Shown here in pieces: positions 27,678 to 37,680 of a stretch of DNA of 45,064 nt. Below the pieces are notes generated by a model. The model had not been told where the DNA came from and did not search any database. It worked only from the letters and a program-made list of their open reading frames with translations. The stretch's first letter is position 1, and every line of letters begins with the position of its first letter. The stretch covers positions 1 to 45,064 of the forward strand of contig RBWT01000055.1 of assembly GCA_004010275.1 (NCBI GenBank), given 5' to 3'. Made by a program: the position numbers and the translations under genes. This DNA comes from Streptomyces huasconensis (GTDB lineage Bacteria > Actinomycetota > Actinomycetes > Streptomycetales > Streptomycetaceae).

Positions 27678-29896
<2,219 letters not shown>

Positions 29897-29932
29897 CGCC
29901 CGCGGCACCGACTGATCCGGTACGTGGACAAG

Positions 29933-29964
29933 GGGGCCTCCCGCCGCTCGGCGGGAGGCCCCTT
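29933..29964 (+). terminator. Terminator hairpin after icd
   Basis: GGGGCCTCCCGCC 29933-29945 and GGCGGGAGGCCCC 29950-29962, a perfect 13-bp stem with a GCTC loop, followed by TT. It also faces the convergent LysR-type gene and may serve both. Confidence 0.9.
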
Positions 29965-29981
29965 CCACGTCTCCGCGCGGC

Positions 29982-30713
29982 TTACGACCGGCGCCGCGGC
30001 TTGCCGCGCTTGGCGGCCTTGGGGCGGGACGCGGGCTTCTTCTTGGGCTGGGCCGCGGGCTTGGCCTTGGCCTGCGGCTTCTCCTTCACCGCCGGGGTCG
30101 GCGTCCGGCCCCGCGAGCTGTTGACCGTCCGGCCCCGGACGATGCCGATGAAGTCCTCGACCAGGTCCGTGGTGGCGTCCTCCGGCCACGACAGGGCCAC
30201 GCGCGACTCGGGGGCGTCGGTCACGGGGCGGTAGGTGAGGTCCTTGCGGTGGTGCAGACGTGCGAGGGACTGCGGGACGAGGAGGACGCCCACTCCCGCG
30301 GCGACCAGCTCGATCGCGTCGGCCGTCGTCGCCGGGCGCTCGGCGGCGGGCTGCCCCGGGCGCCGCTCCCACTCCAGCGTCTCGTCCAGCGGGTGGAACA
30401 CGATCTCGTCGGCGAGGTCCTCGGGGGACACCTCGTCGACCGCGGCCACGACGTGGTCCTTGGGGATCACGACGACCGTGGTCTCGGTGTAGAGGGGGAT
30501 CGCGCTGAGATCCGTACGGTCGATCGGCAAGCGTACGAACCCGGCGTCGGCGCCGCCCGCGCGCAGCACGTCATGTGCCTCGGCGGGGGAGACCTGCACA
30601 AGGGTCAGGGGGACGTCGGGCAGCCGCTCGTTCCAGATACGCACCCACTTGGTGGGCGTCACCCCCGGGACGTAGGCGAGCCGGAACGAAGGGGTCACTT
30701 CCGAGCCTGTCAC
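29982..30713 (-). CDS. LysR-type substrate-binding domain protein without DNA-binding domain, Lys/Arg-rich tail
   Basis: 243 residues. The effector domain of LysR regulators is recognisable from residue 8 on: SFRLAYVPGVTPTKWVRIWN, VPLTLVQVSPAEAHDVLRAGGADAGFVRLP, LYTETTVVVIPKDHVVAA, TTADAIELVAAGVGVLLVPQSLA, VALSWPEDATTDLVEDFIGIVRG. The usual N-terminal winged helix of about 60 residues is absent; there is no room for it before the divergent gene. Instead the last 35 residues are strongly basic (KPQAKAKPAAQPKKKPASRP then KAAKRGKPRRRS), like a histone-H1-type or nonspecific nucleic-acid-binding tail. The start is GTG at 30713. Divergent, 37 bases from DUF5997. It could regulate by joining a partner DNA-binding protein; function unproven. 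Confidence 0.82.
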   Translation of the reverse strand: MTGSEVTPSFRLAYVPGVTPTKWVRIWNERLPDVPLTLVQVSPAEAHDVLRAGGADAGFVRLPIDRTDLSAIPLYTETTVVVIPKDHVVAAVDEVSPEDLADEIVFHPLDETLEWERRPGQPAAERPATTADAIELVAAGVGVLLVPQSLARLHHRKDLTYRPVTDAPESRVALSWPEDATTDLVEDFIGIVRGRTVNSSRGRTPTPAVKEKPQAKAKPAAQPKKKPASRPKAAKRGKPRRRS

Positions 30714-30750
30714 CTCGCCAGGCTACCCGCCGTGGTCAGAGGTGGCGCAC

Positions 30751-31188
30751 ATGCTCGATACCCTTGACACCATGACGTCGCACCAGAACACCCAGACCAT
30801 GAAGCCCGCGACCGCGGCGAAGAAGCTGGGTGTGCTCCTCCAGGCCACGCCCACCGAGTTCCAGGAGGGCGTCGTCTCGCGCAGCGAGCTGAACGCGCTG
30901 CAGGCCGATCCGCCCCAGTGGCTCCAGGATCTGCGGCGCACCGGCCCCCACCCCCGCCCCGTCGTCGCCGCCAAGCTCGGCGTCTCCATCGCGGGCCTCG
31001 CCCGCGGCGGGATCACCGAGCCGCTCACCACCGAGCAGATCGACGCCCTGAAGGACGAGATGCCCGGCTGGCTGCGCCAGGAGCGCGCCACCCAGGCCGA
31101 GGTCCGCAAGGAAGCGGTGCGGATCAAGGAGAAGCAGGCCGAGCAGGCCCAGAAGCGCGCGGACCGCACCGCCGAGGACGCCCGCTAG
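30751..31188 (+). CDS. DUF5997 family protein
   Basis: 145 residues, soluble and rich in charge. Two HTH-like stretches: MKPATAAKKLGVLLQATPTE and RPVVAAKLGVSIAGLARGGI. A linker QADPPQWLQDLRRTGPHP precedes the second and a helix TTEQIDALKDEMPGWLRQER follows it. A basic coiled tail ends the protein (VRIKEKQAEQAQKRADRTAE). ATG at 30751 has AGAGGTGG five bases upstream; ATG at 30772 is the alternative. Divergent from the HTH-less LysR-type gene, an arrangement I believe recurs in actinobacteria (from memory), and overlapping the convergent AlaRS-related gene by four bases. Function not assigned; the HTH-like segments make a DNA-binding role plausible. Confidence 0.8.
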   Translation: MLDTLDTMTSHQNTQTMKPATAAKKLGVLLQATPTEFQEGVVSRSELNALQADPPQWLQDLRRTGPHPRPVVAAKLGVSIAGLARGGITEPLTTEQIDALKDEMPGWLRQERATQAEVRKEAVRIKEKQAEQAQKRADRTAEDAR

Positions 31189-32378
31189 CCCCGGGCGCGC
31201 AGGCTCACCACCAGCTCGCGCGGCAGGCCATGGGTGTCGTGCAGATAGCGGAGGTCCTCCTCGCCCAACGGCCCCCGGAAGCGGGGCCGGGCCAGCACCT
31301 GCCGCCCGCGTTCCAGGAGCCGCCTGAAGCGGCGCTCCTCGTCGGCCAGGACCCGGCGCACGGCGCCCGGGTCGGTGTCCTGCCGGAAGCGGTCCCGGGT
31401 ATGCCGCACCAGATCCTCCGGGAGGTCGCCGAGCGTGCGCGAGGCGTCGTCCCGCCACAGCACGGTGAGGACGCGCCGCACCAGCCGGCGCAGCACATAG
31501 CCGCGTCCTGAGGCGGCTGGGCCGACACCGTCGCCGATCACCACGACGGCCGAGCGCAGATGGTCGCAGACCAGCCGCAGCGACGGCTCGTCCAGCGGCC
31601 ACAGGCCCGGTACGAGCCGCCGCCAGGGCTCGAAGACGTCGCACTCGAACACCGACCGCCGGCCCTGGAGCAGCGAGGCCAGCCGCTCCAGGCCGAGGCC
31701 GGTGTCGACGTTGCGCCGGGCCAGCGGTACGAGCGAGCCGTCGTCGAGGCGGCGGTGACGCATCATCACGTGGTTCCACACCTCCACCCAGCGCTCGTCG
31801 CGCGTGGGCGTCGACTGAGGCGGCCCGTCGCCGGTCCACAGGAAGATCTCCGAGTCGGGCCCGCACGGCCCGGCCGATCCGCTGGGCCACCAGTTGTCCT
31901 CGCCGGTCGGTTCCACCGGCACCCCTCGCTCCTGCCACAGCTCCAGGGAGGCGGTATCGGGCCCGGTCCGCTCGTCACCGCCGAAGACCGTGGCGTGCAG
32001 CAGCCCGGGATCGACGCCGAACCCCTCCGTCAGCAGCTCATAGCCCCAGTCGAGGCTCTGCGGGCCCTCGTAGTCGCCGAGTGACCAGGTGCCGAGCATC
32101 TCGAACACGGTCAGATGGGTGGGGTCGCCGACCTCGTCGAGGTCCGTGGTGCGCAGACACCGCTGCACGTTGACGAGCCGGGTGCCGAGGGGGTGCGGGC
32201 GCCCTTCGAGGTACGGGATGAGCGGATGCACCCCCGAGGTGGTGAAGAGCACCGGGTCGCCGGGCGGCGGCAGCAGGGTCGAGCCGGTGATCCTGCGGTG
32301 CCCGCGTTCCTCGTAGTAGTCGACGAACGTACGGACGACGTCCTCGGTGCTCGGCCCGGTCTTCAGGGGAGTCTTCAT
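31185..32378 (-). CDS. Alanyl-tRNA-synthetase-related protein, catalytic core only
   Basis: 397 residues, less than half of a normal AlaRS (about 880). It covers the class II core and part of the tRNA-recognition helices: VVRTFVDYYEERGHRRITGS, PVLFTTSGVHPLIPYLEG, QRCLRTTDLDEVGDPTHLTV, FEMLGTWSLGDYE, SGSAGPCGPDSEIFLWTG, VEVWNHVMMRHRR, RNVDTGLGLERLASLLQG, DHLRSAVVVIGDGVGP, GRGYVLRRLVRRVL. The GGKHNDL loop of true AlaRS is shortened, and the editing and C-Ala domains are missing. So it may activate alanine, or another small amino acid, for something other than normal translation, or be a minor paralogue. ATG at 32378 follows GAAGGAG. It is preceded by a short Ala-rich ORF and a strong hairpin. 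Confidence 0.85.
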   Translation of the reverse strand: MKTPLKTGPSTEDVVRTFVDYYEERGHRRITGSTLLPPPGDPVLFTTSGVHPLIPYLEGRPHPLGTRLVNVQRCLRTTDLDEVGDPTHLTVFEMLGTWSLGDYEGPQSLDWGYELLTEGFGVDPGLLHATVFGGDERTGPDTASLELWQERGVPVEPTGEDNWWPSGSAGPCGPDSEIFLWTGDGPPQSTPTRDERWVEVWNHVMMRHRRLDDGSLVPLARRNVDTGLGLERLASLLQGRRSVFECDVFEPWRRLVPGLWPLDEPSLRLVCDHLRSAVVVIGDGVGPAASGRGYVLRRLVRRVLTVLWRDDASRTLGDLPEDLVRHTRDRFRQDTDPGAVRRVLADEERRFRRLLERGRQVLARPRFRGPLGEEDLRYLHDTHGLPRELVVSLRARG

Positions 32379-32472
32379 GGGAGTGGCTCCTTCGCGTCGC
32401 GACGGGAGGCACCGGAAGACGGCCCGTGCGATCACCGGAACCGGGATGAGATATGAGGAGAGGACCACGGAA

Positions 32473-32504
32473 CCACCGGCGGGGCCGTTTCCGGTCGCCG
32501 GTGG
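32473..32504 (-). terminator. Attenuator-like hairpin between the Ala-rich leader ORF and the AlaRS-related gene
   Basis: CCACCGGCG and CGCCGGTGG form a perfect 9-bp stem (plus-strand 32473-32481 and 32496-32504), with an inner CCG-GAAA-CGG stem extending it. It lies 21 bases after the leader stop and 94 bases before the gene. On the transcript, CGCCGG inside the leader ORF can pair with the CCGGCG of the first arm, giving a competing structure. Confidence 0.55.
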
Positions 32505-32525
32505 AGAGTGCGGGACGTACGTACG

Positions 32526-32594
32526 TCAGGCGGCGGCGGCCGGCGAGCGGGGCGCTCGCGCGGTCGCGGTGAGGCAGAGGCCGATGACGTTCAT
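32526..32594 (-). CDS. Short alanine-rich leader ORF upstream of the AlaRS-related gene
   Basis: 22 codons. The peptide begins MNVIGLCLTATARA and ends with four consecutive Ala codons before TGA; seven of 22 residues are alanine. The same strand carries the AlaRS-related gene 147 bases further. There is no ribosome site, but TACCGT about eight bases before the ATG fits a -10 box, so it may be translated from a leaderless transcript. Alanine codons in front of an alanine-activating enzyme gene recall leader peptides of attenuated amino-acid operons. Composition in a GC-rich genome favours Ala by chance, which limits confidence. Confidence 0.5.
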   Translation of the reverse strand: MNVIGLCLTATARAPRSPAAAA

Positions 32595-32673
32595 ACGGCT
32601 GACGGTAGCGCGGCCGGGACGGGGCGGCACGTGATTTTCGGGCCCCGTCGTCCCGTTCCCCGCGTACGTCAAC

Positions 32674-32692
32674 TAAGGGTACCCTTGCCTAA
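32674..32692. promoter_or_regulatory. Candidate iron box (DmdR/IdeR type)
   Basis: TAAGGGTACCCTTGCCTAA matches 15 of 19 positions of the Streptomyces iron-box consensus as I remember it (TWAGGTTAGSCTSACCTWA) and contains a perfect AAGGGTACCCTT palindrome. It lies between the divergent AlaRS-related leader and argC, nearer the former. Confidence 0.4.
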
Positions 32693-32733
32693 GTTTGCGG
32701 TCCGGCTGTCGCCGCCTGCCCGCCTCTTGGCCC

Positions 32734-32769
32734 TTTGCATAAACCTGCGCCTAGACGTATAGTCATGCC
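32734..32769 (+). promoter_or_regulatory. argC promoter with candidate ArgR box
   Basis: -35 TTGCAT (32735-32740), 17-bp spacer, -10 TATAGT (32758-32763). The stretch TTTGCATAAA ... TATAGTCATGCC resembles Streptomyces ARG boxes with TGCAT/ATGC half sites and covers both promoter elements, so bound ArgR would block polymerase. AGGAGGAGG at 32774-32782 precedes the argC ATG. Confidence 0.65.
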
Positions 32770-32786
32770 ATTCAGGAGGAGGTTCC

Positions 32787-33816
32787 ATGGCGGTACGCGC
32801 AGCAGTGGCAGGGGCGAGTGGGTACGCGGGCGGCGAGTTGCTGCGCCTGCTCCTCGCCCACCCCGAGGTGGAGATCGGCGCCCTCACGGCGCACTCGAAC
32901 GCGGGCGAGCGCCTCGGCGCGCTGCAACCGCATCTGCTCCCCCTCGCCGACCGCGTCCTGGAGCCGACCACCGCCGAGGTTCTCGCGGGCCACGACGTCG
33001 TCTTCCTCGCGCTGCCCCACGGGCAGTCCGCCGCCGTCGCCGAGCAGCTCGGCCCCGACGTCCTCGTGGTGGACATGGGCGCCGACTTCCGGCTGCAGGA
33101 CGCGGGCGACTGGGAGAAGTTCTACGGCAGCCCGCACGCCGGCACCTGGCCCTACGGCCTGCCCGAACTGCCCGGCGCCCGCGCCGCGCTGGCGGGCGCC
33201 AAGCGCATCGCGGTCCCCGGCTGCTATCCGACCGCCGTCTCCCTCGCGCTCTTCCCCGGCGCACGCGGCGGACCTCGTCGAGCCCGAAGCGGTGATCGTC
33301 GCCGCGTCCGGCACCTCCGGCGCGGGCAAGGCCGCCAAGCCCCACCTGCTCGGCTCGGAGGTCATGGGGAACATGTCCCCGTACGGGGTCGGCGGCGCCC
33401 ACCGGCACACCCCCGAGATGATCCAGAACCTCAGCGCCGCCGCGGGCACCCCGGTCACCGTCTCCTTCACGCCGACCCTGGCCCCGATGCCGCGCGGCAT
33501 CCTCGCCACCAGCAGCGCCAAGGCCAAGGCGGGCGTCACCGCCGAGTCCGTCCGGGACGCGTACGCCAAGGCCTTCGCCGACGAGCCGTTCGTCCACCTG
33601 CTCCCCGAGGGGCAGTGGCCCGCGACCGCCGCCGTGTACGGCTCGAACGCCGTACAGATCCAGGTCGCGTACGACGAGGCGGCCGGCCGCGTCATCGTGA
33701 TCAGCGCCATCGACAACCTCGCCAAGGGCACCGCGGGCGGCGCCCTGCAGAGCATGAACATCGCCCTCGGCCTCGACGAGACCACCGGGCTCACAACGAT
33801 CGGAGTCGCGCCGTGA
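32787..33816 (+). CDS. argC: N-acetyl-gamma-glutamyl-phosphate reductase (one frameshift)
   Basis: 342 residues. Third step of arginine synthesis: NADPH reduction of N-acetylglutamyl phosphate. N-terminal Rossmann motif AVAGASGYAGGELLRLL; catalytic Cys146 in AVPGCYPTAVSLAL; then SGTSGAGKAAKPHLLGSEVMGN, the typical HRHTPEM, and C-terminal VVISAIDNLAKGTAGGA-like motif. A surplus G near 33256 (ccccggcgcac, expected ccccgcgcac) shifts the frame just after the active site. ATG at 32787 with a strong ribosome site. Its stop overlaps the argJ start (GTGA). First gene of argCJBDR. Confidence 0.96.
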
Positions 33817-34964
33817 GTGTGACGGCAGCCAAGGGATTCACGGCGGCGGGCATCGCCGCCGGCATCAAGGAGAACGGCAACCCCGACCTGGCCCTCGTGG
33901 TCAACACCGGCCCCCGCCTGGCCGCCGCGGGCGTCTTCACCTCCAACCGCGTCAAGGCCGCCCCCGTCCTCTGGTCGGAGCAGGTCCTCAAGGGCGGACT
34001 CGTCTCCGCCGTCGTCCTCAACTCCGGCGGCGCCAACGCCTGTACGGGCCCCCAGGGCTTCCAGGACACGCACGCCACCGCCGAGAAGGTGGCCGACGTC
34101 CTGTCCCTGAACGCGGGCGAGGTCGCCGTCGCCTCCACCGGGCTCATCGGCGTCACGCTGCCGATGGACAAGCTCCTGCCCGGCGTCGAGAAGGCCGCCG
34201 CCGAACTCTCCGCGCACGGCGGCGAGAAGGCCGCCATCGCCATCAAGACCACCGACAGCGTGCACAAGACGGCCGTGGTGACCAGGGACGGCTGGACCGT
34301 CGGCGGCATGGCCAAGGGCGCCGGCATGCTCGCCCCCGGCCTCGCCACCATGCTGGTCGTGCTCACCACCGACGCCGACCTCGAAGCCGACGTCCTGGAC
34401 AAGGCGCTGCGGGACGCCACCCGCGTCACCTTCGACCGGGTCGACTCCGACGGCTGCATGTCCACCAACGACACCGTCCTCCTCCTCGCCTCCGGTGCGG
34501 CCGAAGTCACCCCGGAGTACGCCGAGTTCGCCGAGGCCGTCCGCGAGGTCTGCGACGATCTCGGCCGGCAGCTCATCGGCGACGCCGAGGGCGCCAGCAA
34601 GGACATCAAGGTCGAGGTGGTCAACGCCGCGAGCGAGGCCGACGCCGTCGAGGTCGGCCGGTCCATCGCCCGCAACAACCTCCTCAAGTGCGCCCTGCAC
34701 GGCGAGGACCCCAACTGGGGCCGGGTGCTCTCCGCGATCGGCACGACCTCCGCCGCCTTCGACCCGAACCGGCTGAACGTCGCCATCAACGGCGTATGGG
34801 TCTGCAAGAACGGTTCCGTGGGCGAGGACCGCGACCTGGTCGACATGCGCTACCGCGAGGTCGTCATCACCGCCGACCTGGCGGCGGGCGATCAGACCGC
34901 GACCATCTGGACGAACGACCTCACCGCGGACTACGTCCACGAGAACAGCGCGTACTCCTCATGA
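33813..34964 (+). CDS. argJ: Ornithine acetyltransferase / N-acetylglutamate synthase
   Basis: 383 residues, intact. It recycles the acetyl group from N-acetylornithine to glutamate, and may also make N-acetylglutamate from acetyl-CoA if bifunctional. Autoproteolysis occurs at the Ala-Thr bond in APGLATMLVV, with Thr179 as the new N-terminal nucleophile. Other family blocks: NSGGANACTGPQGFQDT, VASTGLIGVTLPMDKL, RVDSDGCMSTNDTVLLLASG and CALHGEDPNWGRVLSAIG. The start is GTG at 33813 inside the argC stop. Ends in ATGA overlap with argB, so translation is coupled along the operon. Confidence 0.97.
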   Translation: MSVTAAKGFTAAGIAAGIKENGNPDLALVVNTGPRLAAAGVFTSNRVKAAPVLWSEQVLKGGLVSAVVLNSGGANACTGPQGFQDTHATAEKVADVLSLNAGEVAVASTGLIGVTLPMDKLLPGVEKAAAELSAHGGEKAAIAIKTTDSVHKTAVVTRDGWTVGGMAKGAGMLAPGLATMLVVLTTDADLEADVLDKALRDATRVTFDRVDSDGCMSTNDTVLLLASGAAEVTPEYAEFAEAVREVCDDLGRQLIGDAEGASKDIKVEVVNAASEADAVEVGRSIARNNLLKCALHGEDPNWGRVLSAIGTTSAAFDPNRLNVAINGVWVCKNGSVGEDRDLVDMRYREVVITADLAAGDQTATIWTNDLTADYVHENSAYSS

Positions 34965-35902
34965 GCAAGGACCCCGGCGGCCAGCCCACCGCCCGCAAAC
35001 ACACCGCGCTGCCCAAGGCACAGATCCTCATCGAGGCGCTGCCCTGGCTGACCCGGCACCGCGGCAAGACCGTCGTCATCAAGTTCGGCGGCAACGCCAT
35101 GGTCGACGAGGAGCTGAAGGCCGCCTTCGCCCAGGACGTCGTCTTCCTGCACCACGCGGGCCTCAAGCCCGTCGTCGTGCACGGCGGCGGCCCGCAGATC
35201 AGCAAGGCGCTCGAACGGCACGGCATCGTCAGCGAGTTCAAGGCGGGCCTGAGGGTCACCACCGAGGACGCGATGGACGTCGTCCGCATGGTGCTCGCCG
35301 GTCAGGTCCAGCGCGAGCTGGTCGGCCTGCTCAACCGGCACGGGCCGCTCGCCGTCGGGCTCACCGGCGAGGACGCGCACACCATCACCGCCACCAGGCA
35401 CCAGCCCCGCATCGAGGGCGAACTGGTCGACATCGGCCGGGTCGGCGAGATCACCGAGATCGACACGGGCGCCATCGAGGCGCTCCTCGCCGACGGCCGC
35501 ATCCCGGTCGTCTCCTCGATCGCCCGCTCCCAGGACGATCACCATGTCTACAACGTCAATGCTGATACGGCGGCTGCGGCACTCGCTGCGGCGCTTGATG
35601 CCGAGACCCTGATGGTGCTGACCGACGTCGAAGGCCTGTACGAGGACTGGCCGAACTCCGACGAGGTCATCAGCAGGCTCACCGCCACCGAGCTGGAGAA
35701 GCTCCTGCCCGATCTGGCCAGCGGCATGGTCCCGAAGATGGAGGGCTGTCTGCACGCCGTACGCAACGGCGTGGAGACCGCCCGCGTCATCGACGGCCGC
35801 GTCCAGCACTCGATCCTGCTGGAGATCTTCACCGACGAGGGCATCGGCACCATGGTTGTGCCGGACGCGCCGCACCACGCCGACACCGAGGGGGAGTCAT
35901 GA
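34961..35902 (+). CDS. argB: Acetylglutamate kinase
   Basis: 313 residues, intact. Phosphorylates N-acetylglutamate, usually the arginine-inhibited step. Amino-acid-kinase motifs: VVIKFGGNAMVDEELK, PVVVHGGGPQISKALE, FKAGLRVTTEDAMDVVRMVL, VYNVNADTAAAALAAAL, MVLTDVEGLY, GMVPKMEGCLHAVRNGV. The N-terminal helix (ALPKAQILIEALPWLTRHRG) is of the type linked to hexamer formation and arginine inhibition. Codons 192-215 (35536-35607) contain an unusual patch of A/T-ending codons. Overlaps both argJ and argD by four bases. Confidence 0.97.
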   Translation: MSKDPGGQPTARKHTALPKAQILIEALPWLTRHRGKTVVIKFGGNAMVDEELKAAFAQDVVFLHHAGLKPVVVHGGGPQISKALERHGIVSEFKAGLRVTTEDAMDVVRMVLAGQVQRELVGLLNRHGPLAVGLTGEDAHTITATRHQPRIEGELVDIGRVGEITEIDTGAIEALLADGRIPVVSSIARSQDDHHVYNVNADTAAAALAAALDAETLMVLTDVEGLYEDWPNSDEVISRLTATELEKLLPDLASGMVPKMEGCLHAVRNGVETARVIDGRVQHSILLEIFTDEGIGTMVVPDAPHHADTEGES

Positions 35903-37105
35903 GCAACCAGGAGCTGACCGCGCGCTGGCAGGGCGCGCTCATGGACAACTACGGCACGCCGCGGCTGCCCCTCGTGCGCGGGCTCGGGCAGCACGCTGTG
36001 GGACGCCGACGGCAAGGAGTACGTCGACTTCGTCGGCGGCATCGCCGTCAACGCGCTCGGCCACGCCCACCCGGCGATCGTCGAGGCGGTCAGCGCCCAG
36101 ATCGGCGCGCTCGGCCACGTCTCGAACCTCTTCGTCGCCGAGCCGCCCGTCCGACTCGCCGAACGCCTCCTGGAACTCTTCGGACGCGAAGGCCGCGTTT
36201 TCTTCTGCAACTCCGGGGCGGAGGCCAACGAGGGTGCCTTCAAGATCGGCCGGCTGACCGGCCGCACCCACATGGTCGCCACCGACGGAGGCTTCCACGG
36301 CCGCACCATGGGCGCCCTCGCCCTCACCGGCCAGCCCGGCAAGCAGGAGCCGTTCCGGCCGCTGCCCGGCGACGTCACCCACGTCCCGTACGGCGACGCC
36401 GAGGCCCTGCGCGCCGCCGTCACCACCGAGACCGCCTTCGTGATCATCGAGCCGATCCAGGGCGAGAACGGCGTCGTCATGCCGCCCGCGGGTTACCTGA
36501 AGGCGGCCAGGGAGATCACCCGCGCCACCGGGACCCTCCTCGTCCTCGACGAGGTGCAGACCGGGATCGGCCGCACCGGCCACTGGTTCGAGCACCTCGC
36601 GCACGACGGCATCGAACCCGATGTCGTCACACTCGCGAAGGGGCTCGGCGGCGGTCTGCCGCTCGGCGCGACCGTCGCGTTCGGCGCCGCCGCGGAGCTG
36701 TTCAAGCCCGGGCACCACGGCACGACGTTCGGCGGGAACCCCGTCGCGTGCGCCGCGGGGATCGCGGTCGTCGACACCATCGCCGCCGAGGGACTGCTGG
36801 AGAACACCAAGCGGGCGGGCGAGAAGCTGCGGGGCGGGATCGAGGCGCTCGGGCACCGGCTCGTCGGGCACGTCAGGGGCGCGGGCCTGCTGCTGGGTAT
36901 CGTGCTCACCGAGCCGCTCGCGCCGCAGGTCCAGCAGGCGGCTCAGGACGCCGGCTTCCTGGTGAACGCCCCCGCCCCCGATGTCGTACGGCTGATGCCA
37001 CCGCTGAACGTGCGCGACGACGAGGTGGAGGCGTTCCTCCGGGCGCTGCCCGGCGTACTGGACAAGGCCGCCGAGGCCGACGGGGACGGACGATCCGGAG
37101 AATGA
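35899..37105 (+). CDS. argD: Acetylornithine aminotransferase (one frameshift)
   Basis: 401 residues. PLP enzyme making N-acetylornithine. N-terminus SNQELTARWQGALMDNYGTP; VDFVGGIAVNALGHAHPAIV; FFCNSGAEANEGAFKIGR (phosphate binding); DGGFHGRTMGALALTGQ; TLLVLDEVQTGIGRTG; the PLP lysine about 247 in VTLAKGLGGGLPLGA; GTTFGGNPVACAAG; RLMPPLNVRDDEVEAFL. A surplus G near 35990 (ctcgggcagc, expected ctcggcagc) breaks the frame after 30 residues; the continuation is GSTLWDADGKEYVDF. ATG at 35899 overlaps the argB stop. Confidence 0.96.
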
Positions 37106-37112
37106 GACGACG

Positions 37113-37656
37113 ATGAGCCAGGCGCAAGGCAACGAGCACGGCGATCACGCGGGTCCCGCCGTGCCGCAGACCCGCACCGCACGCCACCGCCGGATCGTGG
37201 ACATCCTCAACCGGCAGCCGGTGCGCTCCCAGAGCCAGCTCGCGAAGCTGCTCGCCGACGACGGCCTGACCGTCACGCAGGCGACGCTCTCGCGGGACCT
37301 GGACGAGCTGAACGCCGTGAAGATCCGCAACGCCGAGGGCGACCTCATCTACGCGGTGCCGAGCGAGGGCGGCTTCCGCACCCCGCGCGCGCCGCTCGGG
37401 GAGTCGGCCAAGGAGGAGCGGATGCGGCGCCTCTCCGCGGAGCTGCTGATCTCCGCGGAGGCCTCGGCCAACCTCGTCGTGCTGCGGACGCCGCCGGGCG
37501 CCGCCCAGTTCCTGGCGTCCGCCATCGACCAGGCCGAACCTGCACGACGTCCTCGGCACGATCGCGGGCGACGACACGCTGATGCTGATCAGCAGGGAGC
37601 CGGCGGGCGGCCAGGCGCTGGCGGACCACTTGCTGCGGCTGGCCTCCAACGAGTGA
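37113..37656 (+). CDS. argR: Arginine repressor (one frameshift)
   Basis: 180 residues. Hexameric, arginine-dependent repressor of arginine genes. N-terminal winged helix: RTARHRRIVDILNRQPVRSQ, QLAKLLADDGLTVTQATLSR, DLDELNAVKIRN, IYAVPSEGG. The C-terminal oligomerisation and arginine-binding domain reads ANLVVLRTPPGAAQFLASAID, then HDVLGTIAGDDTLMLI with the key GD-D arginine contacts, and LADHLLRLASNE. A surplus C near 37540 (gccgaacctgcac, expected gccgaactgcac) shifts the last 38 codons. Starts eight bases after argD. Likely binds the sites before argC and argH. Confidence 0.96.
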
Positions 37657-37680
37657 CCCCGGGCCGCGCCCGGCCCGGCC

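Noticed and set aside
32526..32594. The short ORF as one of the Cys-rich leader peptides known upstream of sulfur genes.
   Set aside because: It has only one cysteine and stands before an AlaRS-related gene, not a sulfur gene; the alanine bias is the more relevant feature.
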